Below are positions 12,052 to 17,655 of a stretch of 23,446 nucleotides of DNA, in pieces. The position numbers and the translations under genes were made by a program. Position 1 is the first letter of the stretch. Every line of letters begins with the position of its first letter. The notes beneath the pieces were generated by a model, which had not been told where the DNA came from, ran no database searches, and saw only the letters and a list, made by a program, of their open reading frames with translations. Source of the stretch: a virus; IMG/VR virus record IMGVR_UViG_3300032087_001394, positions 1 through 23,446 of that record; one strand, 5' to 3'.

Positions 12052-12861
12052 GTGACGGCTGGCAGCGTATTGTATATCGCTGGTGAGGGCGTCGGCGGAT
12101 TGGGTAAGCGCATCAAGGGCTGGGAGTTTCATCACGAACTGCCCGGTGCGGACTGTCCGTTTTATGTTCTGCCTACGGCGGTACGTTTTCGTGAGCAAGG
12201 TGATATTGAGAAGCTGATGCGGACGATTGATTCGCTTGGACAGCGTTTCTCTCTTATCGTGATTGATACGGTCGCCCGTGCCCTTCTGGGTGGTGACGAG
12301 AACAGCGCGACGGACATGGGTATGTTTGTCGATGCGTGTGACGCGATCAAGCGTCATGCTGGTTGCGCTGTGTTGGCTGTTCACCATTCGGGCAAGGATG
12401 CGGCGCGTGGAATGCGTGGCAGCACGTCGCTGCTCGGTGGCGTGGACGCTTCGCTTCGCGCCATGCAAAACGACGGCCTGATGACCATCCATGTGGAGAA
12501 GCAGAAGGATGCAGAACCCGCCGACGATATTAACTTGCGTATGGTGAGTGTCGGTCTGATTGGAGATCAGACTGTCGTGCTGCATGAGACGGATAAGCAG
12601 GGCGTTCCGAAGAAGCGTGGCGAACGTCTGACCGGGCCGCAGAAGATAGCGTTGCAGGCGTTGACGAACTTGGCGGTCGATCACGGGCCGAAGGTTTCTG
12701 TCGCGGCGTGGCATGATGAACACAACGGCAAGACGCCATCTGCGACACGACAGGCGCGTAATCGTGCGCGTGACGCCTTGCAGAACAAAGGCATCGTCGT
12801 GATCGACAAGGGACATGCGTGGGTGGACTACAGCGTGTTGAAGGGGGATGGCGGTGAATGA
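12052..12861 (+). CDS. Primase-helicase, C-terminal RecA-like ATPase part
   Basis: 269 aa counted from GTG 12052, in the same frame as the previous part; the stretch between is five sense codons (QGRHN) after the TGA. It begins at the conserved AGSVLYIAGEGVGGLGKRI strand, then has Walker B FSLIVIDTVARALLGGDEN (67-85), AVLAVHHSGKDAARGMRGST (106-125) and a winged-helix-like C-terminus (TRQARNRARDALQNKGIVVI). AGGGG at 12038-12042, 9 bases before GTG, could allow separate initiation. Without Walker A it cannot bind ATP alone, so read-through, association of the two parts or loss of function are the choices. Its stop overlaps two downstream starts. Confidence 0.8.
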   Translation: MTAGSVLYIAGEGVGGLGKRIKGWEFHHELPGADCPFYVLPTAVRFREQGDIEKLMRTIDSLGQRFSLIVIDTVARALLGGDENSATDMGMFVDACDAIKRHAGCAVLAVHHSGKDAARGMRGSTSLLGGVDASLRAMQNDGLMTIHVEKQKDAEPADDINLRMVSVGLIGDQTVVLHETDKQGVPKKRGERLTGPQKIALQALTNLAVDHGPKVSVAAWHDEHNGKTPSATRQARNRARDALQNKGIVVIDKGHAWVDYSVLKGDGGE

Positions 12862-12913
12862 GCAAGAAACCATCAACGTCCTCGACCTGTTCAGCGGCAT
12901 CGGAGGAGATTGA
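12854..12913 (+). pseudogene. Remnant of a C5 cytosine DNA methyltransferase N-terminus
   Basis: Read from GTG 12854 the frame gives VNEQETINVLDLFSGIGGD and a stop. 'VLDLFSGIGG' is motif I of Dcm-type C5 methyltransferases, the SAM-binding loop, located as usual within the first 20 residues. The frame is broken right after GlyGly, and no later methyltransferase motif (PCQ, ENV) follows. The GTG overlaps the primase stop, the position a real gene would have. The rest of the gene seems to have been deleted and replaced by the repeat protein. Confidence 0.7.
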
Positions 12914-12914
12914 G

Positions 12915-13472
12915 ATGACTACTTTTGATTTTGATGACGGTAAAGGTCCGGTTCCGGCTCACAAGCATTACAATGGTGGTGGCTGGGTTGCTGATACGGC
13001 TGAGGTTGCTGATACCGCACATGTAGGGCGAGATGCTAGGGTCTATGGCAATGCTAGGGTCTTTGGCAATGCTAGGGTCTATGGCGATGCTAGGGTCTTT
13101 GGCAATGCTAGGGTCTTTGGCGATGCTAAGGTCTATGGCGATGCTAAGGTCTTTGGTAAGTCTTGGGTCTTTGGTAATTCTTGGGTCTATGGCGATGCTA
13201 GGGTCTTTGACAAGGCCTGGGTCTATAACAATGCTCAGGTCTCTGACAATGCTAGGGTCTCTGACAATGCTTTAGTCTATGGCGATGCTAAGGTCTTTGG
13301 TAAGTCTTGTGTCTTTGGTAATTCTTGGGTCTCTGACAATGCTGTGGTCTTTGGCAGTGCTTTAGTCTATGGCGATGCTAAGGTCTTTGGTAAATCTTGG
13401 GTTTATAAAAATGCTGTGGTCGTCGAGCAAATCGGAAAAGCAATCCTCGCAGGAGAAACGGATGAGATGTAA
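12915..13472 (+). CDS. Hexapeptide-repeat (left-handed beta-helix) protein
   Basis: 185 aa from ATG 12915, with GGAGGAG 6 bases upstream. An in-frame ATG at 12858 would add 19 low-complexity residues read out of frame through the methyltransferase remnant, so it is rejected. After MTTFDFDDGKGPVPAHKHYN there are about 25 six-residue units of the form A-[R/K/W]-V-[Y/F]-G-[D/N] (ARVYGN ARVFGN ARVYGD), which would form about eight turns of a left-handed beta-helix. Such folds occur in acyltransferases and in phage proteins of unknown role. No active-site His or CoA motif can be picked out. The DNA is an 18-base tandem repeat, so length may vary. Confidence 0.72.
   Translation: MTTFDFDDGKGPVPAHKHYNGGGWVADTAEVADTAHVGRDARVYGNARVFGNARVYGDARVFGNARVFGDAKVYGDAKVFGKSWVFGNSWVYGDARVFDKAWVYNNAQVSDNARVSDNALVYGDAKVFGKSCVFGNSWVSDNAVVFGSALVYGDAKVFGKSWVYKNAVVVEQIGKAILAGETDEM
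13021..13418 (+). repeat. 18-base tandem repeats coding hexapeptides
   Basis: Units of the form GATGCTAGGGTCTATGGC recur about 22 times with point differences. A longer block, TATGGCGATGCTAAGGTC followed by TTTGGTAA(G/A)TCTTG, appears three times (near 13134, 13278 and 13367), which points to duplication of several units at once. The repeats keep the reading frame, so gain or loss changes only helix length. Confidence 0.8.
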
Positions 13473-13608
13473 AGAATGCGGCGGCGACGGCCAAGTCGAG
13501 CGCGAATACACGGTCGGCGGCTATCACAATGGTCCGTGGATGGAGTATCGCGTGAGATGGGTCGAGTGTGAAACGTGCAGCGGATGGGGAGAGGTAGAAG
13601 ATGAATAG
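13462..13608 (+). CDS. Cys4 zinc-binding mini-protein
   Basis: 48 aa; AGGAGA lies 5 bases before ATG and it overlaps the end of the repeat protein in another frame. Two Cys pairs, CKECGGDGQVE (3-13) and CETCSGWGEVE (37-47), match the CxxCxGxG zinc-binding motif of DnaJ-type proteins, with a short aromatic spacer between (GGYHNGPWMEYRVRWVE). Mini zinc-finger proteins of this kind are common in phages, probably binding nucleic acid or a protein partner. No specific function known. Confidence 0.7.
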   Translation: MRCKECGGDGQVEREYTVGGYHNGPWMEYRVRWVECETCSGWGEVEDE

Positions 13609-13861
13609 AACCGAACTGCTAGAGAACGTCACCGTCGCGCTGTCGGATCGCGGCAGCGCGTATGGCGATGCGTCGGAGAACTTCCAGCGGATCGCAGATA
13701 TGTGGTCGGTTATACTGAGCCGCCGCGTAACGGTGAAAGAGGTCGCGCTTTGCATGGCGGCGGTAAAGATGGCAAGATTGATCGAGACACCGGACCATGA
13801 AGATAGCTGGATCGATCTGGCTGGCTATGCGGCGTTGGGGGTTGAGGTCAATGACGGATAA
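13601..13861 (+). CDS. DUF6378-like phage protein
   Basis: 86 aa; GAGGTAGAAG precedes ATG, and the start overlaps the previous stop by 8 bases. Conserved features: RGSAYGDASENFQRIADMWS (17-36), VKEVALCMAAVKMARLIETP and HEDSWIDLAGYAALG. This R..YG.....F..IA..W plus 'MA..K.AR....H.DS..D..GY' pattern is that of DUF6378, a short helical family frequent in phages. The two conserved acidic/histidine helices recall nucleotide pyrophosphohydrolase-like (MazG) folds; this is an impression only. Confidence 0.72.
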   Translation: MNRTELLENVTVALSDRGSAYGDASENFQRIADMWSVILSRRVTVKEVALCMAAVKMARLIETPDHEDSWIDLAGYAALGVEVNDG

Positions 13862-14270
13862 GAAGCTAACCGTCCGCGAGGCGCGAGCGGCTCTAGCGGC
13901 TGACGACGAGGACCGGAAACGCGCTGTCGTTGAAGAACTGGAAGCGATTGGCTCCGGCGAGATCACCGACGTGCTGTCGTGGGATGAACTTGGCCGCGTA
14001 CAGGTGCGTCCATCTGACAAGCTGTCGGAGAGGGCGCGTCGGTCGATCAAGAAAGTGAAGATCACGCCGAACCAGCATGGCAACACGATTGAGGTTGAGA
14101 TGCACGACAAGCTGTCCGCGCTTCGCTTATTGGCGAAACATCGTGGCTTGCTTGAGCCGAACAGCGATGAGCGCCGCCCCAGCATGATTGGCATCAACGT
14201 GACGGGTCCGAAGACGACGACGTATGAGGTCGTGGACGACGATGATAAGGATGATGATGAACGGGAATAA
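13851..14270 (+). CDS. Terminase small subunit
   Basis: 139 aa from ATG 13851, overlapping the previous gene by 11 bases. An earlier in-frame ATG (13797) is embedded in the previous gene and has no ribosome site. It has a helical N-terminus (LTVREARAALAADDEDRKRA), then SDKLSERARRSIKKVKITPN, and a beta-strand plus helix (NTIEVEMHDKLSALRLLAKH, then RGLLEPN) typical of phage small terminases. The tail is strongly acidic (VVDDDDKDDDERE). It recognises genome DNA and feeds it to the large subunit, encoded 170 bases downstream. Confidence 0.78.
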   Translation: MTDKKLTVREARAALAADDEDRKRAVVEELEAIGSGEITDVLSWDELGRVQVRPSDKLSERARRSIKKVKITPNQHGNTIEVEMHDKLSALRLLAKHRGLLEPNSDERRPSMIGINVTGPKTTTYEVVDDDDKDDDERE

Positions 14271-14448
14271 CGTCATAGACCTTTCGCGTCGTTACGTTCG
14301 TTTTTATGCCAAGCCTGTTGAGTGTACCCGCTGCGGCGAGTTATCTCGCGGTCGTATTTACGACAGTACGCAAGCGGTCGTCTGCGGTTATTGTGGAGAT
14401 TTGTGGTGGTTGTGGAAATTGGATTCTGAGGAGAGATGGGATGGCTAG
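14257..14448 (+). CDS. Zinc-ribbon mini-protein between terminase genes
   Basis: 63 aa from ATG 14257 (14254 also possible); AAGG precedes the cluster of ATGs. A Cys4 zinc ribbon is clear: CTRCGEL (22-28) and VVCGYCGDLWWLWK (41-54). It overlaps the end of the small terminase and the start of the large terminase. A role in packaging control is possible from position, but the sequence gives only the metal site. Confidence 0.65.
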   Translation: MNGNNVIDLSRRYVRFYAKPVECTRCGELSRGRIYDSTQAVVCGYCGDLWWLWKLDSEERWDG

Positions 14449-15997
14449 AGCGCAACGGGCGACTGATCGTTCACCACGTCGCAAGCGCCAGCGTGATACG
14501 GATGCGCTGACTGGATTAAACTTGGACTTCAGCGAAAGCCCGACAGTCTGGAAGTTTTTGAACGACGATAGTTTTGTTCGCGGCCTAATGGGTCCGGTCG
14601 GCAGCGGCAAGACGTATGCCAGTCTGGCGGAAGTGATGCTTCGCGCTGTCAAGCAGCCGCCCTCGCCGGTTGATAACATCCGCTACACACGCTTTGCAGT
14701 CATTCGTAACTCGTATCCAGAACTTCGCACGACGACGATTAAGACGTGGCAAGAGATATTCCCTGAGAACACTTGGGGCGATATGCGCTGGTCTCCACCG
14801 ATCACGCATCACATCAAGCTACCCCCACGCGATGGAGCGCCGGGTCTTGATTGCGAAGTGATATTTCTCGCGCTAGATCAGCCGCGTGATGTGCGAAAGT
14901 TGCTGTCACTTGAACTGACCGGCGGATTCATTGACGAGGCGCGTGAACTGCCGAAGGCGGTGGTCGATGGTCTGACATCGCGTGTCGGTCGTTACCCGAC
15001 GAAGAAGAACGGCGGTTGTCCGTGGCGTGGCGTGTGGATGTCAACAAACCCGATGGATTCGGATCACTGGTGGCCGAACCTTGCGGAAAAGAACCCTATA
15101 CGCGGTCGCTATCCTTGGAAATTCTTTAAGCAACCCGGTGGCGTAAAGGAAGGAACGAAGGAACACCAAACAGCGATCTTCGCGGCTGACAAATACTGGA
15201 TAATTAACGAAGGCGCAGAGAATCTAAGCAACTTGCCTCCCGGCTATTACGAGCAACAGCTTGCTGGTAAAACGATTGATTGGATTCAATGTTATGCCGG
15301 AGCGCAGTACGTTTATGTTCAGGACGGCAAACCGGTGTGGCACGAGTTTAGTGATAGTTTGATGTCGGCGGATTTAGAGATTGAGACTGGTATGCCTGTG
15401 CATGTCGGGCTCGACTTTGGTTTGACGCCCGCTGCGGTGTTTGGCCAGAAGATGCCGAACGGTCGATGGCATCTCGTACATGAACTTGTCGCCTTCGATA
15501 TGGGGCTTGAACGATTCGCGCATCATTTGATGGCGGATATCCAGACGAAGTTTCCGAAGTCGGAGATATTTATCTGGGGCGACCCGGCTGGTGGCAAGCG
15601 TGACGAGATATTTGAGGTCACAGCGTTCGACCATCTGCGAACGTTGGGGCTTCGCGCCCAGCCGACAGTATCGAACGATTTTAAGGTGCGTCGTGAAGCT
15701 GGCGCGATGCCGATGAACCGTCTGATCGACGGTCGCCCCGGACTGCTTGTGTCGAGGGAATGTATGCGGACACGAAAGTCTTTATCTGGCGGATATCATT
15801 TCAAGCGCGTTGCGGTTGGTGCTGGTTATGAACGCTTCCGCGACATGCCGAACAAGAACGAGCATTCGCACGTTGGAGACGCATATGGCTATCTGATGTT
15901 GGGCGGCGGGGAGCATCGCACCTTGACGCGCAATCCGAACGGTCGCCCGATGTTCAAGCAGCACATGGCCGCGACCGACTTCAATATCTTTGCGTAG
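14441..15997 (+). CDS. Terminase large subunit
   Basis: 518 aa from ATG 14441, with GAGGAGAG upstream; longer readings have no ribosome site. ATPase: Walker A GPVGSGKT (51-58), Walker B GGFIDEAR with Asp165 and Glu166, coupling motif WMSTNP (199-204). Nuclease: HVGLDFGLTPAAVFG with Asp325, FIWGDPAGGKRDE near 380, and HSHVGDAYGYLML near the C-terminus, giving the acidic metal site of the RNase-H-like fold. The basic N-terminus (RSPRRKRQR) may bind DNA. It drives ATP-dependent genome packaging and cuts concatemers. A complete protein of normal length. Confidence 0.93.
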   Translation: MARAQRATDRSPRRKRQRDTDALTGLNLDFSESPTVWKFLNDDSFVRGLMGPVGSGKTYASLAEVMLRAVKQPPSPVDNIRYTRFAVIRNSYPELRTTTIKTWQEIFPENTWGDMRWSPPITHHIKLPPRDGAPGLDCEVIFLALDQPRDVRKLLSLELTGGFIDEARELPKAVVDGLTSRVGRYPTKKNGGCPWRGVWMSTNPMDSDHWWPNLAEKNPIRGRYPWKFFKQPGGVKEGTKEHQTAIFAADKYWIINEGAENLSNLPPGYYEQQLAGKTIDWIQCYAGAQYVYVQDGKPVWHEFSDSLMSADLEIETGMPVHVGLDFGLTPAAVFGQKMPNGRWHLVHELVAFDMGLERFAHHLMADIQTKFPKSEIFIWGDPAGGKRDEIFEVTAFDHLRTLGLRAQPTVSNDFKVRREAGAMPMNRLIDGRPGLLVSRECMRTRKSLSGGYHFKRVAVGAGYERFRDMPNKNEHSHVGDAYGYLMLGGGEHRTLTRNPNGRPMFKQHMAATDFNIFA

Positions 15998-16000
15998 AAA

Positions 16001-16031
16001 AACGCCTTGGCTTGTCTTTAGCCAAGGCGTT
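16001..16031. terminator. 12-bp perfect hairpin after terminase
   Basis: AACGCCTTGGCT (16001-16012) and AGCCAAGGCGTT (16020-16031) form a perfect stem with a 7-base loop. On the plus strand no T-run follows, but on the minus strand the stem runs into TTTTTC. So as an intrinsic terminator it works best against leftward transcription; on the plus mRNA it may act in RNA stability or weak termination. Confidence 0.65.
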
Positions 16032-16069
16032 AGTAACCAGGAGGTTTCGAATGAACAGGATTAATATAT

Positions 16070-16543
16070 ATGTCCACGAATGATATATCAACCAATTATC
16101 GCGTGAATATGATTCCGTTTCATTGGGGTCATGTTTATATGATGGATTTACGCCCATTTGAGGAACAGTATTTTGAATGGTTCGATGACTACAACGAGAC
16201 TCTGAAGCATTTTGCTTCGTATGGTAATTGTTACACAGCGCTCCATGACGGCAACGTGGCCTGCTGTTTTGGCGCTGTGCCTCTGATAACAGGCACCGCT
16301 GAGGGTTGGTTGCTTACTAGCTATATCGTTGAAAGCAATCCTATATCACTCACACGCGGCGCTATGCGTTATATCAATAAGATTGCAATAGATATGGAAT
16401 TACATAGATTGCAGTTTGTGATAGATGAAAGTAATTTTCTTGCAATTCGATGGGCAAAAGCATTAGGATTCGTTGAAGAAGGTTTGATGAGACAGTATGG
16501 TCCAGACAAGTCAAATCATTTTATGTATGCGAGGTATTTCTAA
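16070..16543 (+). CDS. GNAT-fold protein, T7 gp13-like
   Basis: 157 aa from ATG 16070 (AGGA 9 bases upstream). A strong AGGAGG site before ATG 16051 leads only to a 10-codon reading that ends in this gene. The fold is that of GNAT acetyltransferases: a WGHVYMMDLRPFEEQYFEWF start, strand CYTALHDGNVACCFGAVPL, LLTSYIVESNPISLTRGAMR, and the C-terminal HRLQFVIDESNFLAIRWAKA then LGFVEEG motif. T7 gp13 has a similar GNAT-like fold in the same kind of genomic place near head genes. The acetyl-CoA loop (Q/RxxGxG/A) is not obvious, so enzymatic activity is doubtful. Confidence 0.6.
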   Translation: MSTNDISTNYRVNMIPFHWGHVYMMDLRPFEEQYFEWFDDYNETLKHFASYGNCYTALHDGNVACCFGAVPLITGTAEGWLLTSYIVESNPISLTRGAMRYINKIAIDMELHRLQFVIDESNFLAIRWAKALGFVEEGLMRQYGPDKSNHFMYARYF

Positions 16544-16791
16544 TGAGTGGACTTTTCGGTAGCCCAAAGACCCCTGCACCGCAACCTCTCCCTCCTCCGC
16601 CTGAGCCTGACCCAGAGATCAATGCCGCGCAAGAGCGTCAGGAACAGCGCCTTGAGGAGCAGGAGCGCAAAGCTGAACAGGAAATTGCTGCCCGCCGTCG
16701 TGCGCGGCGTGTTGGTGGTCAAAGGGCTTTACTTTCAATGGAGCGTGAAGATCCGCGTCGTGGCATTGCACCGAAACTTGGGGCTGGCTGA
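16543..16791 (+). CDS. Small Pro/Glu-rich protein A
   Basis: 82 aa; the start shares the last base of the previous stop (TAATG). N-terminal MSGLFGSPKTP and a Pro-rich stretch, then a highly charged helix (NAAQERQEQRLEEQERKAEQ) and EIAARRRARRVGGQRALLSM near the end. MxGLF-plus-proline proteins of this size occur before the portal gene in many T7-like marine phages. The C-terminal RRRARR...LLS block is repeated in the next gene. Structural role assumed, not shown. Confidence 0.65.
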   Translation: MSGLFGSPKTPAPQPLPPPPEPDPEINAAQERQEQRLEEQERKAEQEIAARRRARRVGGQRALLSMEREDPRRGIAPKLGAG

Positions 16792-17027
16792 TGGGCGGTT
16801 TGAACCCTCTTAAGAAGAAGAAACCGCCTGCGCCTGCTCCGCCACCCGCACCCGCGCCCGCGCCCGCACCCGCACCTGTTGTTGAACCGAAACCTGTCGT
16901 AAAGGAAAGCACTAGAAATGAGCGCGAAGAGGCGGCGCGTCGTCGCGCACGTCGGATTAGCGCCCGCTCACTTCTCAGTAATAACAGCGCAACTAGCGAA
17001 GAAAAGCAGACACTTGGAGTTGGTTAA
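16791..17027 (+). CDS. Small Pro-rich protein B, paralogue of protein A
   Basis: 78 aa; ATG overlaps the previous stop by one base. It starts MGGLNPLKKKKPPAPAPPPA, with ten or so Pro-Ala pairs and a short GC-rich repeat at DNA level, then EREEAARRRARRISARSLLS near the C-terminus. Layout and end match protein A, which suggests a tandem duplication with divergence. Function unknown. After its stop, 34 bases of non-coding DNA precede the next gene. Confidence 0.65.
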   Translation: MGGLNPLKKKKPPAPAPPPAPAPAPAPAPVVEPKPVVKESTRNEREEAARRRARRISARSLLSNNSATSEEKQTLGVG

Positions 17028-17061
17028 GTCCAACTGATATTTACAATAGATTGGGTCCATA

Positions 17062-17208
17062 ATGCCTAAAGTAGTGTTGAAGAATGGAAAGACTAAGACG
17101 TTTGCATATACCAAAGCAGGCATGTCTGCGGCGAAGGAATACGCCAAGCAGTACGGCGGACGAATCAGCGAGGTCAATATGAAAACCGCGATGATGAAGA
17201 AGAAATGA
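17062..17208 (+). CDS. Short basic conserved phage protein
   Basis: 48 aa: MPKVVLKNGKTKTFAYTKAG, then MSAAKEYAKQYGGRISEVNM. It is very basic and ends in MMKKK. Similar 'MPKV.LK.GK.K.F.YTKAG' proteins occur just upstream of portal genes in podoviruses (recollection). It lacks a strong ribosome site. It overlaps the next gene by four bases (ATGA). Function unknown. Confidence 0.65.
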   Translation: MPKVVLKNGKTKTFAYTKAGMSAAKEYAKQYGGRISEVNMKTAMMKKK

Positions 17209-17357
17209 AGAAGGTCTGGGAAAAGAAACGACCGAAAGGCATTGGCAAGTCCAAGAGCCTGACGCCCGAACAAAAACGCGCCGCAATGCGAGCAGCGAAG
17301 AAGGCTGGTCGTCCGTACCCCAACCTGATTGATAATATGCGAGCCGCCCGTGGCTAA
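17205..17357 (+). CDS. Short basic conserved phage protein
   Basis: 50 aa starting MKKVWEKKRPKGIGKSKSLT and continuing PEQKRAAMRAAKKAGRPYPN, then LIDNMRAARG. The 'KSLTPEQK...A.AAGRPYPNL.DNM.AAR' pattern is widely shared by phages next to the DUF6321-like gene. ATGA overlap with the previous stop; it overlaps the next gene by 8 bases. Its helical basic character suggests nucleic-acid contact or a head-interior role, unproven. Confidence 0.72.
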   Translation: MKKVWEKKRPKGIGKSKSLTPEQKRAAMRAAKKAGRPYPNLIDNMRAARG

Positions 17358-17652
17358 GACTCCAGCTTGGCAGCGCAAAGCGGGGAAGAACCCCGCAGGC
17401 GGTTTGAATGAAAAGGGCCGTGCCTCTGCGCGGGCGCAGGGTATGGACCTGAAAGCGCCTGTCAAAAAGGGCGATAACCCACGTCGTGCATCTTTCTTGG
17501 CGCGAATGGGGGCTATGCCCGGCCCGGAGCGCGACGAGAAAGGACGCCCCACGCGTTTGTTGCTTTCCCTCCGCGCGTGGGGCGCTTCTTCCAAGGCCGA
17601 TGCGAAAAGCAAGGCCCGTGCAATTAGCGCCCGCAACAAGGCGAAAGGTTAA
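17350..17652 (+). CDS. DUF6321-like conserved phage protein
   Basis: 100 aa from GTG 17350; GAGCC lies upstream, so the ribosome site is weak and coupling to the previous gene likely. The sequence AKTPAWQRKAGKNPAGGLNE, then DLKAPVKKGDNPRRASFLAR, MGAMPGPERDEKGRPTRLLL and SLRAWGASSKADAKSKARAI matches DUF6321 nearly along its whole length. The family is very conserved in marine and soil phages and lies near terminase or portal genes. Basic with no known activity; a DNA-binding or packaging accessory role is a guess from context. Confidence 0.78.
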   Translation: MAKTPAWQRKAGKNPAGGLNEKGRASARAQGMDLKAPVKKGDNPRRASFLARMGAMPGPERDEKGRPTRLLLSLRAWGASSKADAKSKARAISARNKAKG

Positions 17653-17655
17653 GTC

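Noticed and set aside
11815-12900. 361-aa minus-strand ORF opposite the primase-helicase
   Set aside because: Antisense to clear TOPRIM/RecA coding sequence with Walker motifs; composition (Arg, His, Thr) is that of a shadow.
13033-13275. ORF of repeated Met-Leu-Gly-Ser units
   Set aside because: It is the second frame of the 18-base hexapeptide repeat; any frame of such a repeat tends to be open.
12915-13472. CRISPR array
   Set aside because: Repeats are contiguous, lack unique spacers and keep a coding frame of hexapeptides.
16051-16083. 10-codon leader peptide with strong AGGAGG before the GNAT gene
   Set aside because: It could aid translation coupling, but the frame has no other support and the strong ribosome site may simply serve ATG 16070 at longer distance.
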